Shown: positions 1-8,750, counted from the first letter of the stretch. The stretch is DNA of 64,000 nucleotides from VRUE01 sp963727465 (GCA_963727465.1 CAVSGL010000012.1:310001-374000); one strand, 5' to 3'. The notes: generated by a model not told the origin, from the sequence alone. Numbers and translations are program-made.

Positions 1-112
1 CCGATCTGATGCATCAAGCGCCGCGGTGTCAGTTCCTCCACGATGGCGCTCCGCAGTCTTCAAGTAGTTACTATCTCCCCGCCTGGACTGGCACTAAGCT
101 AGTTCTGGATCC

Positions 113-1906
113 ATGGAGAACCATCCGGGCATTGCACTGGTCCGCCGGCGCCTAGCAGCCGCCGTACCCGCCTTCGCACTTTTTTGCGCAATGGGCTTCA
201 TCGGGCTCTCCCCTGACTCGAACCAAGCATGGTTCTTCATTGGACTCGGCCTCACGCTCTCCGCCACCTTCATCGAGCCCTATTACAGGGGACCGCGAAC
301 TGCGATTGTCAACAGCGGCGCCGCACTCGCCTCATATACCGCCATCGACACCGGGGCTGTGGAGGGGCTCTGGATCGCCACCCTGGTCTTTCTCGTACTG
401 GTGCTCGTAGCGGGAGTGACGGCCTCCGTTACGCCAGAAGGCCCGGTCAACATCGCTGTGAAGCAGTTCTCCGCGCGCTTCGGGGGAGCCGCCGGTCTCG
501 GGGGCCTCCTTCTGGGATTGATCGTCGTCACCGATGCGGAGATGCGCATCGATGGCTTCGAGTGGCTCGCGTTTGGGTCAGTGATCTTGGTGATCTCAGT
601 GACCTTCGATTGGGCGAACCTTTGGACTCGTTTCGGCAGGCGCCAGGAAACGGCAACCGCGGTCGCCGCTATCGGCCCCCGCATGCTTCTTGTGTCATCT
701 TCACCGTCCCAGGCATTCACCCCGGGCGACAACGTCACGGTTGCTGCCGGGACGCACGAGATTTCCGGGTCGGTGGTCGCACGGCTACCTCACCCCCAAG
801 GACTCCGGTATCGAATCGCCCTAGCTGAGGAATGGACGAACGTATGCCGCTCGTTTCCGCAGTCCATCGCACTCCGTGAGCGTACGACTTCTGACCTCCA
901 AGTCGCGGGCGCTGTCGCGGAGGGAACCACGCAAGACATCATCCGATTCGAGCCCATTCGCCGCCTTCATGTCGGCGACCCACTCTTGATCAGCTCCCCC
1001 ACTGGCGACCTCCTCTATCAAGTGGCGCAGCTGAGCCTGACGAGTTCGACTTGGTCCGGATCTAAGTCGGTGGTGCCCGAGGCGGCGGCCCATCTGGTTG
1101 GGCGCCCGGAAGAGACCTTCGTGCGGAGCGTCACCTACCTCCCAGATCCTCACGACGCGGTTAACGTGGCCCGCGATTTCGAGGGCTCCCTCAGCGACGA
1201 CTACTACGAACTAGGCACAGTGAAAGGGACGCGAGTTCCCATAGGGATTCGAACGGACGCCGATCGACGAGGCCACATTGCCATCCTGGGAATGTCTGGA
1301 ATGGGCAAGACGGCGGTCGCCCAGCGGGTGTGTAAGACCTTTGGATCCGACCACACGGTCATCGTCCTAGACGCGACTGGCGAGTACGCAAGTCGGCTCG
1401 GGTTCCCGGAGTGGGAAGGCGACTTGAACGCCTGTGGTCACTTCGTGTATCAGCCGGGCGGAGAACCCCCCAAGGAGGCCGCCAACTTTATCGAGCAATG
1501 CATGTCCGCAGGCGATCATGAATACCGCGAGGGCCAGACGCCACGTCGGCGTGTGATCATGCTTGAGGAGGCGCACGCCTTCTTGCCTGAGTGGAATTTC
1601 GCACTTCAAAGAAACGAAACCAATGTTGCTTACAGCACCCGGATGATCATGCAGGCAAGGAAGTTCGGCCTCACCTTCATGATCGTGTCTCAGCGTACTG
1701 CCGTTGTTTCGAAGTCCGCACTCAGCCAATGCGAGAATTACATCATCCTCAAGACCCTCGATCAGACCGGTCTTGAGTATCTAGAGTCCTTGGTTGGCCG
1801 GGAGATGCGTCATGCGATTCCGAACCTGGAGCGATATGAGGCTATGTGCGTCGGGCCAGCGTTCAACGCCGAGGCACCAGTGATCGTGTCATTGTCGCCC
1901 CCATGA
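113..1906 (+). CDS. Membrane-anchored HerA-like (DUF87) ATPase
   Basis: 597 aa. The C-terminal half is a HerA/FtsK-type P-loop ATPase: Walker A GMSGMGKT at about residue 393, DATGEY after the next strand, Walker B with acidic pair VIMLEEAH near 485, and the sensor-like segment MIVSQRT. The N-terminal 160 residues contain four or five hydrophobic segments (about 13-32, 40-57, 85-105, 125-140, 150-165), followed by a beta-rich stretch. Classical HerA proteins are soluble hexamers that work with nucleases (NurA, SIR2, DUF4297) in DNA repair or phage defence; a membrane anchor is unusual. No partner nuclease is visible; it could lie left of the window. Codon use is more AT-tolerant than in the core genes, consistent with transfer. 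The ATG at 113 has no clear Shine-Dalgarno. Family call confident; defence role only inferred. Confidence 0.8.
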   Translation: MENHPGIALVRRRLAAAVPAFALFCAMGFIGLSPDSNQAWFFIGLGLTLSATFIEPYYRGPRTAIVNSGAALASYTAIDTGAVEGLWIATLVFLVLVLVAGVTASVTPEGPVNIAVKQFSARFGGAAGLGGLLLGLIVVTDAEMRIDGFEWLAFGSVILVISVTFDWANLWTRFGRRQETATAVAAIGPRMLLVSSSPSQAFTPGDNVTVAAGTHEISGSVVARLPHPQGLRYRIALAEEWTNVCRSFPQSIALRERTTSDLQVAGAVAEGTTQDIIRFEPIRRLHVGDPLLISSPTGDLLYQVAQLSLTSSTWSGSKSVVPEAAAHLVGRPEETFVRSVTYLPDPHDAVNVARDFEGSLSDDYYELGTVKGTRVPIGIRTDADRRGHIAILGMSGMGKTAVAQRVCKTFGSDHTVIVLDATGEYASRLGFPEWEGDLNACGHFVYQPGGEPPKEAANFIEQCMSAGDHEYREGQTPRRRVIMLEEAHAFLPEWNFALQRNETNVAYSTRMIMQARKFGLTFMIVSQRTAVVSKSALSQCENYIILKTLDQTGLEYLESLVGREMRHAIPNLERYEAMCVGPAFNAEAPVIVSLSPP

Positions 1907-2045
1907 GGCGAGGCCGCGTCCACCAGCCCATCCTCCTCGAAAGACCGCTGCATTTCCAGCATTGGGCGGCGTGAAAGCCCCGTGCTGCCGGTGAGTATTC
2001 TCCGAGCACGACCAGCGCAAGTCCAAGCGGCAACCAGGTAGGTCG

Positions 2046-2708
2046 CTAACACTTTGCGCGATGACGCTTGGTCGTCTGTCGCAGCCTCTTGCGCAGGCGC
2101 GCGGCCCGTTGTCGCTTGTTGTCTCGCCGGGCTGCCCTTGCACGCCTGCGAAGTTGCCCCATCTGGCGGCGCAGCCGGGCACATCGATTGGTCTTTGCCT
2201 TTGGTGTGGTAGCAGGGGCCGAGGCAGGGACCCCGGCGGTTGCCGGTGGTGGAGCGGGTGGAGGGACGGGAGTCTCCAACTCAAAGAGTCTCGACGCAAC
2301 CAGTTGCTCATGGACAATCGTGCCGAATTCCGTTGCAGTGCTCTGGATCCCGATCATGCAGACACGCTGGCCATAAACGCCGGGAATCAGCGAAACATTC
2401 GTCTGCTCGAACGAGATCGTCTTGTTCGTGGTCTGCCCACCGCTGTTCCAGACCTGGCGGATGTTCGGGTCGCTTTCTTCAAGCCAGTCTTCGGCGTGGC
2501 ACGTGTAGACGGCCGGCTCGGCGTAGACAAGAATGAGGTAGCTGTTGCAGCCCGCATTGCAGTCGGTCCAGTTCACGGTGCCGGCGAAGCTGCCCCGACT
2601 CCAATCCGAAGTCGCTGTGGCGTGGCTGAACGAGCCAGTAGAGAAGGCGTTGGCCGTTCCCGGAATAGAGCAGAACGCAATGGCAAAGATAACGGCGATT
2701 CGACGCAT
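2046..2708 (-). CDS. Secreted protein with basic Arg-rich tail
   Basis: 220 aa from the ATG at 2708, chosen because it begins a clean signal peptide (MRRIAVIFAIAF...ANA) behind a G-rich stretch; a longer in-frame reading would add 37 unlikely residues. The mature part has several cysteines, as expected for an exported protein with disulfides, then a Pro/Ala-rich linker and a roughly 45-residue tail rich in Arg and Lys ending in Cys. No family recognised. It is convergent with the HerA-like gene. The tail could bind teichoic or nucleic acid polyanions, but that is a guess. Confidence 0.6.
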   Translation of the reverse strand: MRRIAVIFAIAFCSIPGTANAFSTGSFSHATATSDWSRGSFAGTVNWTDCNAGCNSYLILVYAEPAVYTCHAEDWLEESDPNIRQVWNSGGQTTNKTISFEQTNVSLIPGVYGQRVCMIGIQSTATEFGTIVHEQLVASRLFELETPVPPPAPPPATAGVPASAPATTPKAKTNRCARLRRQMGQLRRRARAARRDNKRQRAARLRKRLRQTTKRHRAKC

Positions 2709-2916
2709 ACGTGGGAGCCCCCCAGGGTGTCCGCTGCTAGAGAACGCGCAGATTACCCAGAACCGACGGAACGGGCGAACCGACCAGCTATCCAGGAAAC
2801 CCCGACTTTGGGGTACCACTTTCCGTTCCTCGTCGTCTAGGGGGTGATGGCCCAGACAACGACGCTTAACGAAGTGGGGGGTGGCGCTCTGCCTCCCTCG
2901 CGCGGATAGGGAGTAG

Positions 2917-3600
2917 ATGGAGACGCTCCTGACACCCCGATCCGCGCCCGCACGGCATTGCCGCGACCGCGAGCTGCTGATCTTCCTCGCCCGCCACGGC
3001 GCAGCTTCGATCGAGCACGTGATGCGTGCGCTCGGCGTCGGGCAGACGATGGCCTACCGGCGCGTCGCCGAGTGCGTGGAGCGCGGCCTGGTCGAGCGCC
3101 TCGCGCTGTTGCGGGGCGAGCCGACCCTGCTGCGCGCCACCCGCCAGGGCCTGCGCTACGCCGGCCTCGGCCTGCCCGTCGCCGAGGTCTCACCGGGCGG
3201 CGCTCCCCACCAGCTGCGCTGCGTCTCCGTCGCCCTCGCCCTCGGCGAGCGCCACGGCCACGAGCGCGTCCTCACCGAGCGCGAGCTGCGCGACCTCGAG
3301 CGCCGCGAGGCAAAGCCCTTCGCCTCGGCCAAGGTCGGCGAGCTGCCCTCCGGGCACCCGCGCCTGCACCGCCCCGACATCGTCCTCCTGGGCGAGCGGC
3401 CCACGGCGATCGAGGTCGAGCTGACCCCGAAGGACCACCGACGACTTGAGCAGATCCTGCGCGCCTGGAGACGGGCGAGCTGGGTCGCCGAGGTCCGCTA
3501 CCTCTGCGCGCCGGGGGAGACCCGGCGCGCGGTCGAGCGGGCGATCCGCAAAACGCGCGCCGAGGGGCGCGTCTCGACCGAGGAGGTAGTACCGAGATGA
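2917..3600 (+). CDS. Replication-relaxation-type winged-helix protein
   Basis: 227 aa. The N-terminal 80 residues form a winged helix (RHGAASIEHVMRALG, then a MAYRRVAECVERGLVER recognition region). The rest resembles the actinobacterial replication-relaxation family with its RPDIVLL...AIEVELTPK strand-acid pattern, which is nuclease-like. Such genes lie directly upstream of TraD/VirD4-like ATPases in actinobacterial integrative and conjugative elements, as here: the stop overlaps the next start (ATGA at 3597-3600). Probable role: initiation or control of element replication or transfer. The function is inferred from family and neighbours. Confidence 0.75.
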   Translation: METLLTPRSAPARHCRDRELLIFLARHGAASIEHVMRALGVGQTMAYRRVAECVERGLVERLALLRGEPTLLRATRQGLRYAGLGLPVAEVSPGGAPHQLRCVSVALALGERHGHERVLTERELRDLERREAKPFASAKVGELPSGHPRLHRPDIVLLGERPTAIEVELTPKDHRRLEQILRAWRRASWVAEVRYLCAPGETRRAVERAIRKTRAEGRVSTEEVVPR

Positions 3601-5276
3601 AGGAACGACACCTGAACGAGACCGAAGCATTCGACCCAGCCCAGATCGGCGCGAACCTGTGGGCGATCGTCCTGCCAGTCCTGATCGGCGTCGCGCTCGG
3701 CGGCATTGCGATCCTGCTCCTGCGCCGCTTCCGCCTGCGCTGGACCTGGGCACTGCCGGGCCTGCCGCTCGCCTACCTGCTGGCCACGGTGGGCGCCTGG
3801 AAGGCCGCCTTGGTCTGCGGCCTGGCCGCCGCCACCGCGGCGGGCATCGGCGCCTACTGGCACGGCCAGGACCACTACCGCGGCGGCGAGGACGCGCGCC
3901 TTGCCCGCGAGGCGATCGGCCCGCTGCACGCCCTGCGCTCCTGGCGCTCCCAGCGGCGGGCGCCCGCCCAGCGGGTCGAGCCCGCCAAGCGCAGCGCCCT
4001 CACCCGCCGTGCCACCGGGCCGCAGATCGCCCTCGGCACGACCTCCCGCGGCGGCGCGGTCAGCATCCCGCTCGGCATCTCCACCGGCATCCACGCGCTC
4101 GTCCTCGGCGCGACCGGGGCGGGCAAGACCGTGACCCAGGCCGCGATCGCCCAGGCCCATGTACTCGCCGGGCTGCCGGTGATCGTGCTCGACCCCAAGG
4201 GCGACCGGTTCCTGCGCGAGACCCTGCACGATGCGGCCGAGCGCATGGGCGTGCCCTTCCGCTGCTGGTCCCCGCAGGGCTCGGCCGTCTACAACCCATT
4301 CGCCCGCGGCGGGCCGACCGAGGTCACCGACAAGGCCTTGGCCGGGCACGAATGGACCGAGCCCCACTACGAGCTGGCCACTCAGCGGCTGCTCTTGAAG
4401 GTCACCCACACCCTGCGCGCCGCCGGCAAGTGGCCGCCGACCCTCTCAGCCCTTGCCCACTACATGGACCCCGAGCAGCTCGACCAGCTCGCCACCGATG
4501 TCGGCGGCGAGACCGCCGAGGCGATCTCCGCCTACGTCGACGGCCTCTCGGCCCGCGCCAAGGCCGACCTCGGCGGCGGCCGGGACCGACTCTCGGTCCT
4601 CGCCGAGGGCGAGCTCGGGCCGCTGCTCGATCCCGGCCTCGGCGCCGGGCCGGAGATCGACCTCGCCCAGGCTCTGCGCCGGGGTGAGGTCGTCTACTTC
4701 CACATCGACGCCGACCGCTTCCCGGCTGCCTCCAAGCTCCTGGGCGCTGCATTGGTCATCGACCTGGTGACGCTGACCGCCGAGCTGCAGGGCGGCGAGG
4801 CGCCGGGGCTGCTTCTGATCGACGAGTTCGCCGCGCTTGCCGCCGATCAGGTCTCCCGCCTGTTCGGCCGCGCCCGCTCGGCAGGGCTCAGCGTCCTGCT
4901 CGGCACCCAGAGCCTCGCCGACCTGCGCGCCGCCCGGGCAGGCGATGACTCAGACACGCTCACCGAGCAGGTCCTCACCAACGTCTCCTATGCCGTGGTT
5001 CACCGCGAGGCCGATCCGGACTCGGCCGAGCGCTTGGCGCGCATGGCCGGCACCCGTGCGGCCTGGGTGACGACGGAGAAGTTCGGTGGCAAGTCCGACG
5101 GCTGGCTCGGCCAGCGCGAAGGCACCCGCACCCGCGAGCGCGAGTTCATCGTCTTGCCCGACCAGATCAAGAGCCTGGGCGTCGGCCGCGCGGTGCTGAT
5201 CCAGCCCGCGACCAAGACGCCGGGCCAGGTCGTGCGCGTCTTCGGGCCGGCCGAGCTGAACGGCGATCATGGCTAG
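3597..5276 (+). CDS. VirD4/TraD-like conjugative coupling ATPase
   Basis: 559 aa. Two hydrophobic segments near residues 20-42 and 50-85 anchor the N terminus; a P-loop GATGAGKT lies at about 172-179, VIVLDPKGD follows, and Walker B LLLIDEF is at about 405. The stretch LLGTQSLADLRAA fits the TraM-recognition/TraG-D family. These ATPases couple DNA to the transfer pore in conjugation. The gene overlaps its upstream neighbour by 4 bp and the following HTH gene by 8 bp, so the three are probably translated from one mRNA. No relaxase or mating-pore genes are visible, so transfer may follow a minimal actinobacterial route or rely on genes left of the window. Confidence 0.85.
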   Translation: MKERHLNETEAFDPAQIGANLWAIVLPVLIGVALGGIAILLLRRFRLRWTWALPGLPLAYLLATVGAWKAALVCGLAAATAAGIGAYWHGQDHYRGGEDARLAREAIGPLHALRSWRSQRRAPAQRVEPAKRSALTRRATGPQIALGTTSRGGAVSIPLGISTGIHALVLGATGAGKTVTQAAIAQAHVLAGLPVIVLDPKGDRFLRETLHDAAERMGVPFRCWSPQGSAVYNPFARGGPTEVTDKALAGHEWTEPHYELATQRLLLKVTHTLRAAGKWPPTLSALAHYMDPEQLDQLATDVGGETAEAISAYVDGLSARAKADLGGGRDRLSVLAEGELGPLLDPGLGAGPEIDLAQALRRGEVVYFHIDADRFPAASKLLGAALVIDLVTLTAELQGGEAPGLLLIDEFAALAADQVSRLFGRARSAGLSVLLGTQSLADLRAARAGDDSDTLTEQVLTNVSYAVVHREADPDSAERLARMAGTRAAWVTTEKFGGKSDGWLGQREGTRTREREFIVLPDQIKSLGVGRAVLIQPATKTPGQVVRVFGPAELNGDHG

Positions 5277-5487
5277 GAAGCTGGCCGCCTCGATCCCCCG
5301 GATCGCGCTGACGCCGCCCGAGGCGGCGGCCGCGATCGGGGTCGGGCCGGACTTCTTCGAGGCCAACGTCGCGCCGGACCTGCGGCTGATCCGGCGCGGG
5401 CGCAAGCGGCTGGTGCCAGTCACCGAGCTGGAACGCTGGACGACCGAGAACGCGGCCTCGTCGGTTGCGTCCCAGGTGCGGCGCTGA
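5269..5487 (+). CDS. Excisionase-like small HTH protein
   Basis: 72 aa. It has the MerR/excisionase-type helix-turn-helix of the HTH_17 kind (LTPPEAAAAIGVGPDFF, then RLIRRGRKRLVPVTELERW, where the wing sets the domain next to the partner strand). It overlaps the ATPase gene and lies 70 bp before the integrase, the usual place of Xis in tyrosine-recombinase elements. Expected role: bends att DNA and biases the integrase toward excision. Confidence 0.75.
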   Translation: MARKLAASIPRIALTPPEAAAAIGVGPDFFEANVAPDLRLIRRGRKRLVPVTELERWTTENAASSVASQVRR

Positions 5488-5556
5488 TGAGCGAAGGACT
5501 CGCCGCCGAACACCCTGTGAAGATGCTGGTGCAGAGCGACTGAAGGAAAGTGGAAG

Positions 5557-6738
5557 ATGGCCGAGGGGATCGAGAAGCGGCACTCGACGAGCTGTCCGGG
5601 TCGGCGTGGCGGGCGATGTCGCTGCAACGGCGGATATCGGGCGGCGGTGTACTCACCCCGGGACGGCAAGAAGATCCGCAAGACGTTTGCCCGGGAGTCA
5701 GAAGCCAAGTCGTGGCAGGCAGAAGCCAAGCGCGCGCTCGATCACGGCGCCTTGCGGGCGCCGAGCCGCCGGACGTTGAGCGAAGCGGCTGCCGCGTGGC
5801 TCGCGGGGGCGGAGCGGGGTGACATTCACAACCGCTCAGGCCATTCCTACAAGCCGGCGACGCTGCGTGGCTATCGTCAGGCGCTCGATGACCGGATCCT
5901 CCCGGCGGTCGGCTCGCGGAGGTTGAACACCGTCACCACCGCCGATCTACAGGCGCTTGTCGATGGCTGGCAGGCGGAGGGACATTCTCCGTCGACGATC
6001 CGCAACTCGATCAAGCCCTTGCAGGCGATCTACCGGCGTGCTCGCTCGCGCGAGGGTCTGCCGCTCAACCCGACCCACGACCTCGAACTTCCCTCGCCGC
6101 GGCCGAAGGAGGTCGAGATCGTCTCGCCGGAGTCGGCGAGACGGCTGCTCGCCGCCCTGCCGCCCGAGGACCGGGCGCTGTGGGGAACGGCGCTGTACGC
6201 AGGGCTGCGCTACGGCGAGTTGCGGGCATTGCGATGGGGCGCCGTCGACCTCGCTGGCGGAACAATCCGCGTGCGTGAGTCCTGGGACCCGAAGGAGGGG
6301 GCTATCCCACCGAAGACCCGCACCTCGCAGCGCGCCACGCCGGTTCCCGGCGTCCTCAGGGAACTGCTAATCGACCATCGGCTGAGAGTGGGGGACATCG
6401 CCGACGACGCCCTTGTGTTCGCCGACGGTCGCGGGCGGCCGTTCCAGGCGACCAGTGTCTACCGTCGCGCCGACCGCGCCTGGCGTGAGCAATCGCTCGG
6501 CCGGATGCGGCTTCACCAGGCTCGCCATACCTACGCGTCGTTCATGATCGCCGCCGGCGTCAACGCCAAGGCGCTATCCGCCTTCATGGGCCACTCCTCG
6601 ATCAAGGTCACCTTCGACCTCTATGGCCACCTCATGCCCGGCACGGAGGCCCAGGCGGCCGCCCTGCTCGACACCTACCTCGGCGCCGACATCGAGGTCG
6701 GGGAGCAGATGGCGCGAGAAGCCGAACCCCAGGTTTAG
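5557..6738 (+). CDS. int: Tyrosine recombinase integrase
   Basis: 393 aa. Order of domains: a short Cys-containing Arm-binding N terminus (residues 1-60), a SAM-like core-binding domain (about 75-180) and a catalytic domain with the full set of residues: Arg in YAGLRYGELR near 217, HxxR in HQARHTY near 320, His in GHSSIKVT near 346 and nucleophile Tyr in DLYGHL near 356. It looks intact and active. Integrases of this type insert elements into tRNA 3' ends; three tRNA-Cys 3'-half copies lie 1.8, 6.2 and 8 kb downstream and are its likely targets. It is the only integrase in the window. Confidence 0.92.
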   Translation: MAEGIEKRHSTSCPGRRGGRCRCNGGYRAAVYSPRDGKKIRKTFARESEAKSWQAEAKRALDHGALRAPSRRTLSEAAAAWLAGAERGDIHNRSGHSYKPATLRGYRQALDDRILPAVGSRRLNTVTTADLQALVDGWQAEGHSPSTIRNSIKPLQAIYRRARSREGLPLNPTHDLELPSPRPKEVEIVSPESARRLLAALPPEDRALWGTALYAGLRYGELRALRWGAVDLAGGTIRVRESWDPKEGAIPPKTRTSQRATPVPGVLRELLIDHRLRVGDIADDALVFADGRGRPFQATSVYRRADRAWREQSLGRMRLHQARHTYASFMIAAGVNAKALSAFMGHSSIKVTFDLYGHLMPGTEAQAAALLDTYLGADIEVGEQMAREAEPQV

Positions 6739-6765
6739 CACTAGCCATAGTGATCTAATTTCTGC

Positions 6766-7065
6766 GTGACTTTTCTTCGCCGCTCGACCATCGCCGTTGC
6801 GCCCGCAGTCGCACTTGCCTTGACGGCTTGTTCAGGCTCGTCGGATACTTATGCTCAGGATGCAGCAAGGCTCTTGGAAGCGGAAACGGCTGCTCGACAC
6901 GTCGTCTGCAACGTGCCCGCAGGCCCCAGGAGTTTTCGCTGCAATGCCGCGAACCCAAAGGGGGAAAGGCTCAAGCTCTGGACCACTGTCTCTGGGTCGG
7001 GCAGCTCGCTGACCAAGTTCCACTGCGAGAGCGTCGAAGAAGCGATTGGCTTGGTCGAGGAATAA
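6766..7065 (+). CDS. Small lipoprotein
   Basis: 99 aa from GTG. A signal peptide (MTFLRRSTIAVAPAVALALT) is followed by a lipobox LTAC, so Cys22 is expected to be lipidated and the protein membrane-tethered outside. The mature part has two further cysteines (VVCNV and FRCNAANP) and a third near the end (FHCESVEEA). The body resembles small secreted proteins of actinobacteria but I cannot name a family. It follows int by 27 bp and is probably cargo. Confidence 0.6.
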   Translation: MTFLRRSTIAVAPAVALALTACSGSSDTYAQDAARLLEAETAARHVVCNVPAGPRSFRCNAANPKGERLKLWTTVSGSGSSLTKFHCESVEEAIGLVEE

Positions 7066-7105
7066 TGGAGCTGCTTGCCGCTCGCTCGGTCGTCCGTGAA
7101 GGCGC

Positions 7106-7498
7106 TCAGGCCGCGGCGAGCTTCGGCGCCGGCGCCACCTCGCGCTCGGGTTCCTCGTCGGGCACCTGGCACTCAATTCCGATCAACAGCTCCTCATCCA
7201 GCACCGCGAGAATGCGCTTCAACACCGGGATCGTCGGAATGTGGGCACCGCCCTCGACTTTGGAGATGAAGGAATGGGAGGTTTCCGCGCGCTCGGCGAC
7301 CTCCCGCTGGGAGAGGTCCAGCTCGTAGCGGCGCTCGCGGATATGGGCGGCTATCCAGTTCTTCTCGCGCAGGGCACGGATCGCGGCGTACTCGTCGCGC
7401 GCCTCGCGGTACTCCTCGCTGCGTTGCGCGCGCCCTTTCGCCGCCTCGCTGGCTCGCCTCCCCTTCGGCTCGATCGTCTTTTCGGCTTCGGCGCTCAT
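7106..7498 (-). CDS. XRE-family HTH regulator (antitoxin-like)
   Basis: 130 aa. A helical N terminus rich in charged residues (1-45) precedes a Cro/CI HTH (LDLSQREVAERAETSHSFIS...VEGGAHIPTIPVLKRILAVL, about 60-105) and a short acidic tail. This layout is common in antitoxins of HigA type. No toxin lies beside it in the same operon, and it diverges from the HTH/RelE-like pair at 7598; inverted repeats in the shared 99-bp gap are likely operators. Confidence 0.75.
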   Translation of the reverse strand: MSAEAEKTIEPKGRRASEAAKGRAQRSEEYREARDEYAAIRALREKNWIAAHIRERRYELDLSQREVAERAETSHSFISKVEGGAHIPTIPVLKRILAVLDEELLIGIECQVPDEEPEREVAPAPKLAAA

Positions 7499-7507
7499 AT
7501 CAGCAAC

Positions 7508-7596
7508 TTATCTAAAAAGATAAAGAGATTGGTCCACTGCGGAGCGCATCGGCCTTTCAATTTGGCCTTGAAAATTGAAGGCTAGATCGCTAGCCT
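7508..7596. promoter_or_regulatory. Divergent operator region with three inverted repeats
   Basis: Between the XRE gene and the HTH/RelE-like pair are three perfect inverted repeats: TTATCT-aaaa-AGATAA at 7508-7523; TTCAATTT at 7556-7563 with AAATTGAA at 7572-7579; AGGCTAG-atcg-CTAGCCT at 7579-7596, ending one base before the GTG at 7598. The AT-rich context and absence of a Shine-Dalgarno before that GTG fit a leaderless, autoregulated promoter. Binding proteins are inferred. Confidence 0.6.
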
Positions 7597-7597
7597 C

Positions 7598-8053
7598 GTG
7601 TGCATGAACCCGACGCGTGAGTTGGACACCGCGGAGCGCATCGCTCGCGATATCGACGAACTCGACGAGTTGGAAAGCTCGCTCGGGCGCAACGAGGACG
7701 CGCGCCTCAAGGTCGTGCGCCTGCGACGCCGACGCCTCGACGAGGCGCCCTCGGTCCGTCTCTCGGTAGCTGCGAAGCTGCTCGGCCTCTCGCTTCCCAC
7801 GATCCGGACCTGGATCGACCGTGGGTTGCTGGAGGAAGTTCGCGGCTCCTCGCCCCGGCGGGTCACGCTGCGTAGCGTCCTTGAGGTCCGTCCGCTCGTC
7901 CGCGAGCTGCGAGGGCTGGGACGGGACCGCAATCTGCTTGAGGCCGTGCTGGCGCGGGTCGAAGACAAGCGGGTCCTCTCCGATCGTAAGCTGCGGCGCT
8001 CGCTCGATGAGATGCACAGCGGCGAGCTGATCGACATCACGCCCGGCGCGTGA
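7598..8053 (+). CDS. HTH antitoxin of a RelE-like pair
   Basis: 151 aa from GTG 7598 (an ATG at 7604 is equally possible). A helical N terminus is followed by an excisionase/MerR-like HTH at about 55-85 (VRLSVAAKLLGLSLPTIRTW) and a C-terminal segment (KLRRSLDEMHSGELIDI) like the toxin-wrapping tail of antitoxins. Its stop overlaps the GTG of the toxin gene (GTGA at 8050-8053). Likely it neutralises the toxin and represses from the inverted repeats just upstream. Confidence 0.7.
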   Translation: MCMNPTRELDTAERIARDIDELDELESSLGRNEDARLKVVRLRRRRLDEAPSVRLSVAAKLLGLSLPTIRTWIDRGLLEEVRGSSPRRVTLRSVLEVRPLVRELRGLGRDRNLLEAVLARVEDKRVLSDRKLRRSLDEMHSGELIDITPGA

Positions 8054-8487
8054 GCTTCAGCGTCAGCATCACCCCGACGGGACAGCGGAGCGTCGATGCA
8101 TTGCGCGGCAAGGCCCGCAAGTCGTTCGACGCCGCCGTACGGCGGCTTGCGTCGGAGGGGTGCAAGGCCGGCGACTACAGGCTCACCGGCGAGGGCGTCG
8201 ACCACATCTGTGCGATGCACCTCTACGGGCGCCACCGGCTCCTCGTCGGCTTTCCCGATGATCGGCAGGTTGTCGTCCTGTTGGTGGGCGAGCACGCGGT
8301 CAACGACCCCGAGGTCGATGTCTACCGCAGTCTCTACCGGTTGCTTGACCTGGCCGAGCCGACCGCCAAACGAACGAAACCGCCCTGCTGCGATGAGGCC
8401 GGACAAGCGCCCGTCGACTCCAAGCTTCTCGACCGCTTTTCGGCGGGGGCCAACGCCCTGGTTCGTCGGCCCCGCAGGTCCAAGTGA
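8050..8487 (+). CDS. RelE/ParE-like toxin
   Basis: 145 aa. The start gives MSFSVSITPTGQRSVDALRG, typical of the RelE/ParE fold first strand and helix; the middle has GDYRLTGEGVDHICAMHLYG-RHRLLVGF, matching the strand pattern of this superfamily. The C terminus (after about residue 95) is longer than usual and basic, and may be a drifted extension. Translationally coupled to the HTH antitoxin gene. RelE toxins cut mRNA in the ribosome; ParE toxins poison gyrase; the sequence does not decide which. Confidence 0.65.
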   Translation: MSFSVSITPTGQRSVDALRGKARKSFDAAVRRLASEGCKAGDYRLTGEGVDHICAMHLYGRHRLLVGFPDDRQVVVLLVGEHAVNDPEVDVYRSLYRLLDLAEPTAKRTKPPCCDEAGQAPVDSKLLDRFSAGANALVRRPRRSK

Positions 8488-8488
8488 T

Positions 8489-8750
8489 GTGGCACGACGG
8501 TGGCATGACTGGCCCATTTACTGGCCCACAGGGGGCATAAAACCGCTTGAACAAGCCAAAAAATGCCCTATATCGGCGGCCTGCAAAGCCGTTTACACCG
8601 GTTCGATTCCGGTAGGCGCCTTTTGCTCTGGCGAGCGGTTTTCAGCTTGCCAGAGCGGTTTGCGGCCGATTTTGCGCCGCGCCCCAAATCCGGCTGATTC
8701 CGGTTGAAACCGGCTGTTTGGGTGGCAGAGGGTGGCACGGAGGGTGGCAT
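8489..8750. other. Attachment-site region 1 (attachment core, hairpin, iterons)
   Basis: The region holds, in order: GTGGCA repeats (8489-8505); the 40-nt tRNA-Cys 3' half (8581-8620); a 12-bp hairpin (8625-8636 with 8645-8656, one G-T mismatch); three CCGGYTG heptamers starting at 8690, 8700 and 8710, exactly one helical turn apart; and three GGTGGCA heptamers at 8721, 8731 and 8743. This is the layout expected of a tyrosine-integrase junction: a core plus arm-type and accessory sites. Region 2 at 12908-13113 has the same order. There is no gene here. Confidence 0.7.
8581..8620 (+). repeat. att core 1: tRNA-Cys 3' half
   Basis: The block reads from the anticodon loop CTGCAAA (anticodon GCA) through the 3' anticodon strand GCCGT, the variable loop, a perfect T arm ACCGG-TTCGATT-CCGGT and acceptor strand AGGCGCC. 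Directly upstream, 8576-8580 (GCGGC) still pairs with the anticodon strand, but no D arm or 5' acceptor exists, so this is not a functional tRNA gene. Identical to the copies at 12978 and 14695 apart from A instead of G at position 34. Confidence 0.85.

Noticed and set aside
1..112. Upstream gene end before the HerA-like ATPase
   Set aside because: One frame stays open to the start and another ends at 68, but neither gives enough residues to support a protein.
8576..8620. Functional tRNA-Cys gene
   Set aside because: Only the 3' half exists; no D arm or 5' acceptor strand can be found upstream at any of the three sites.
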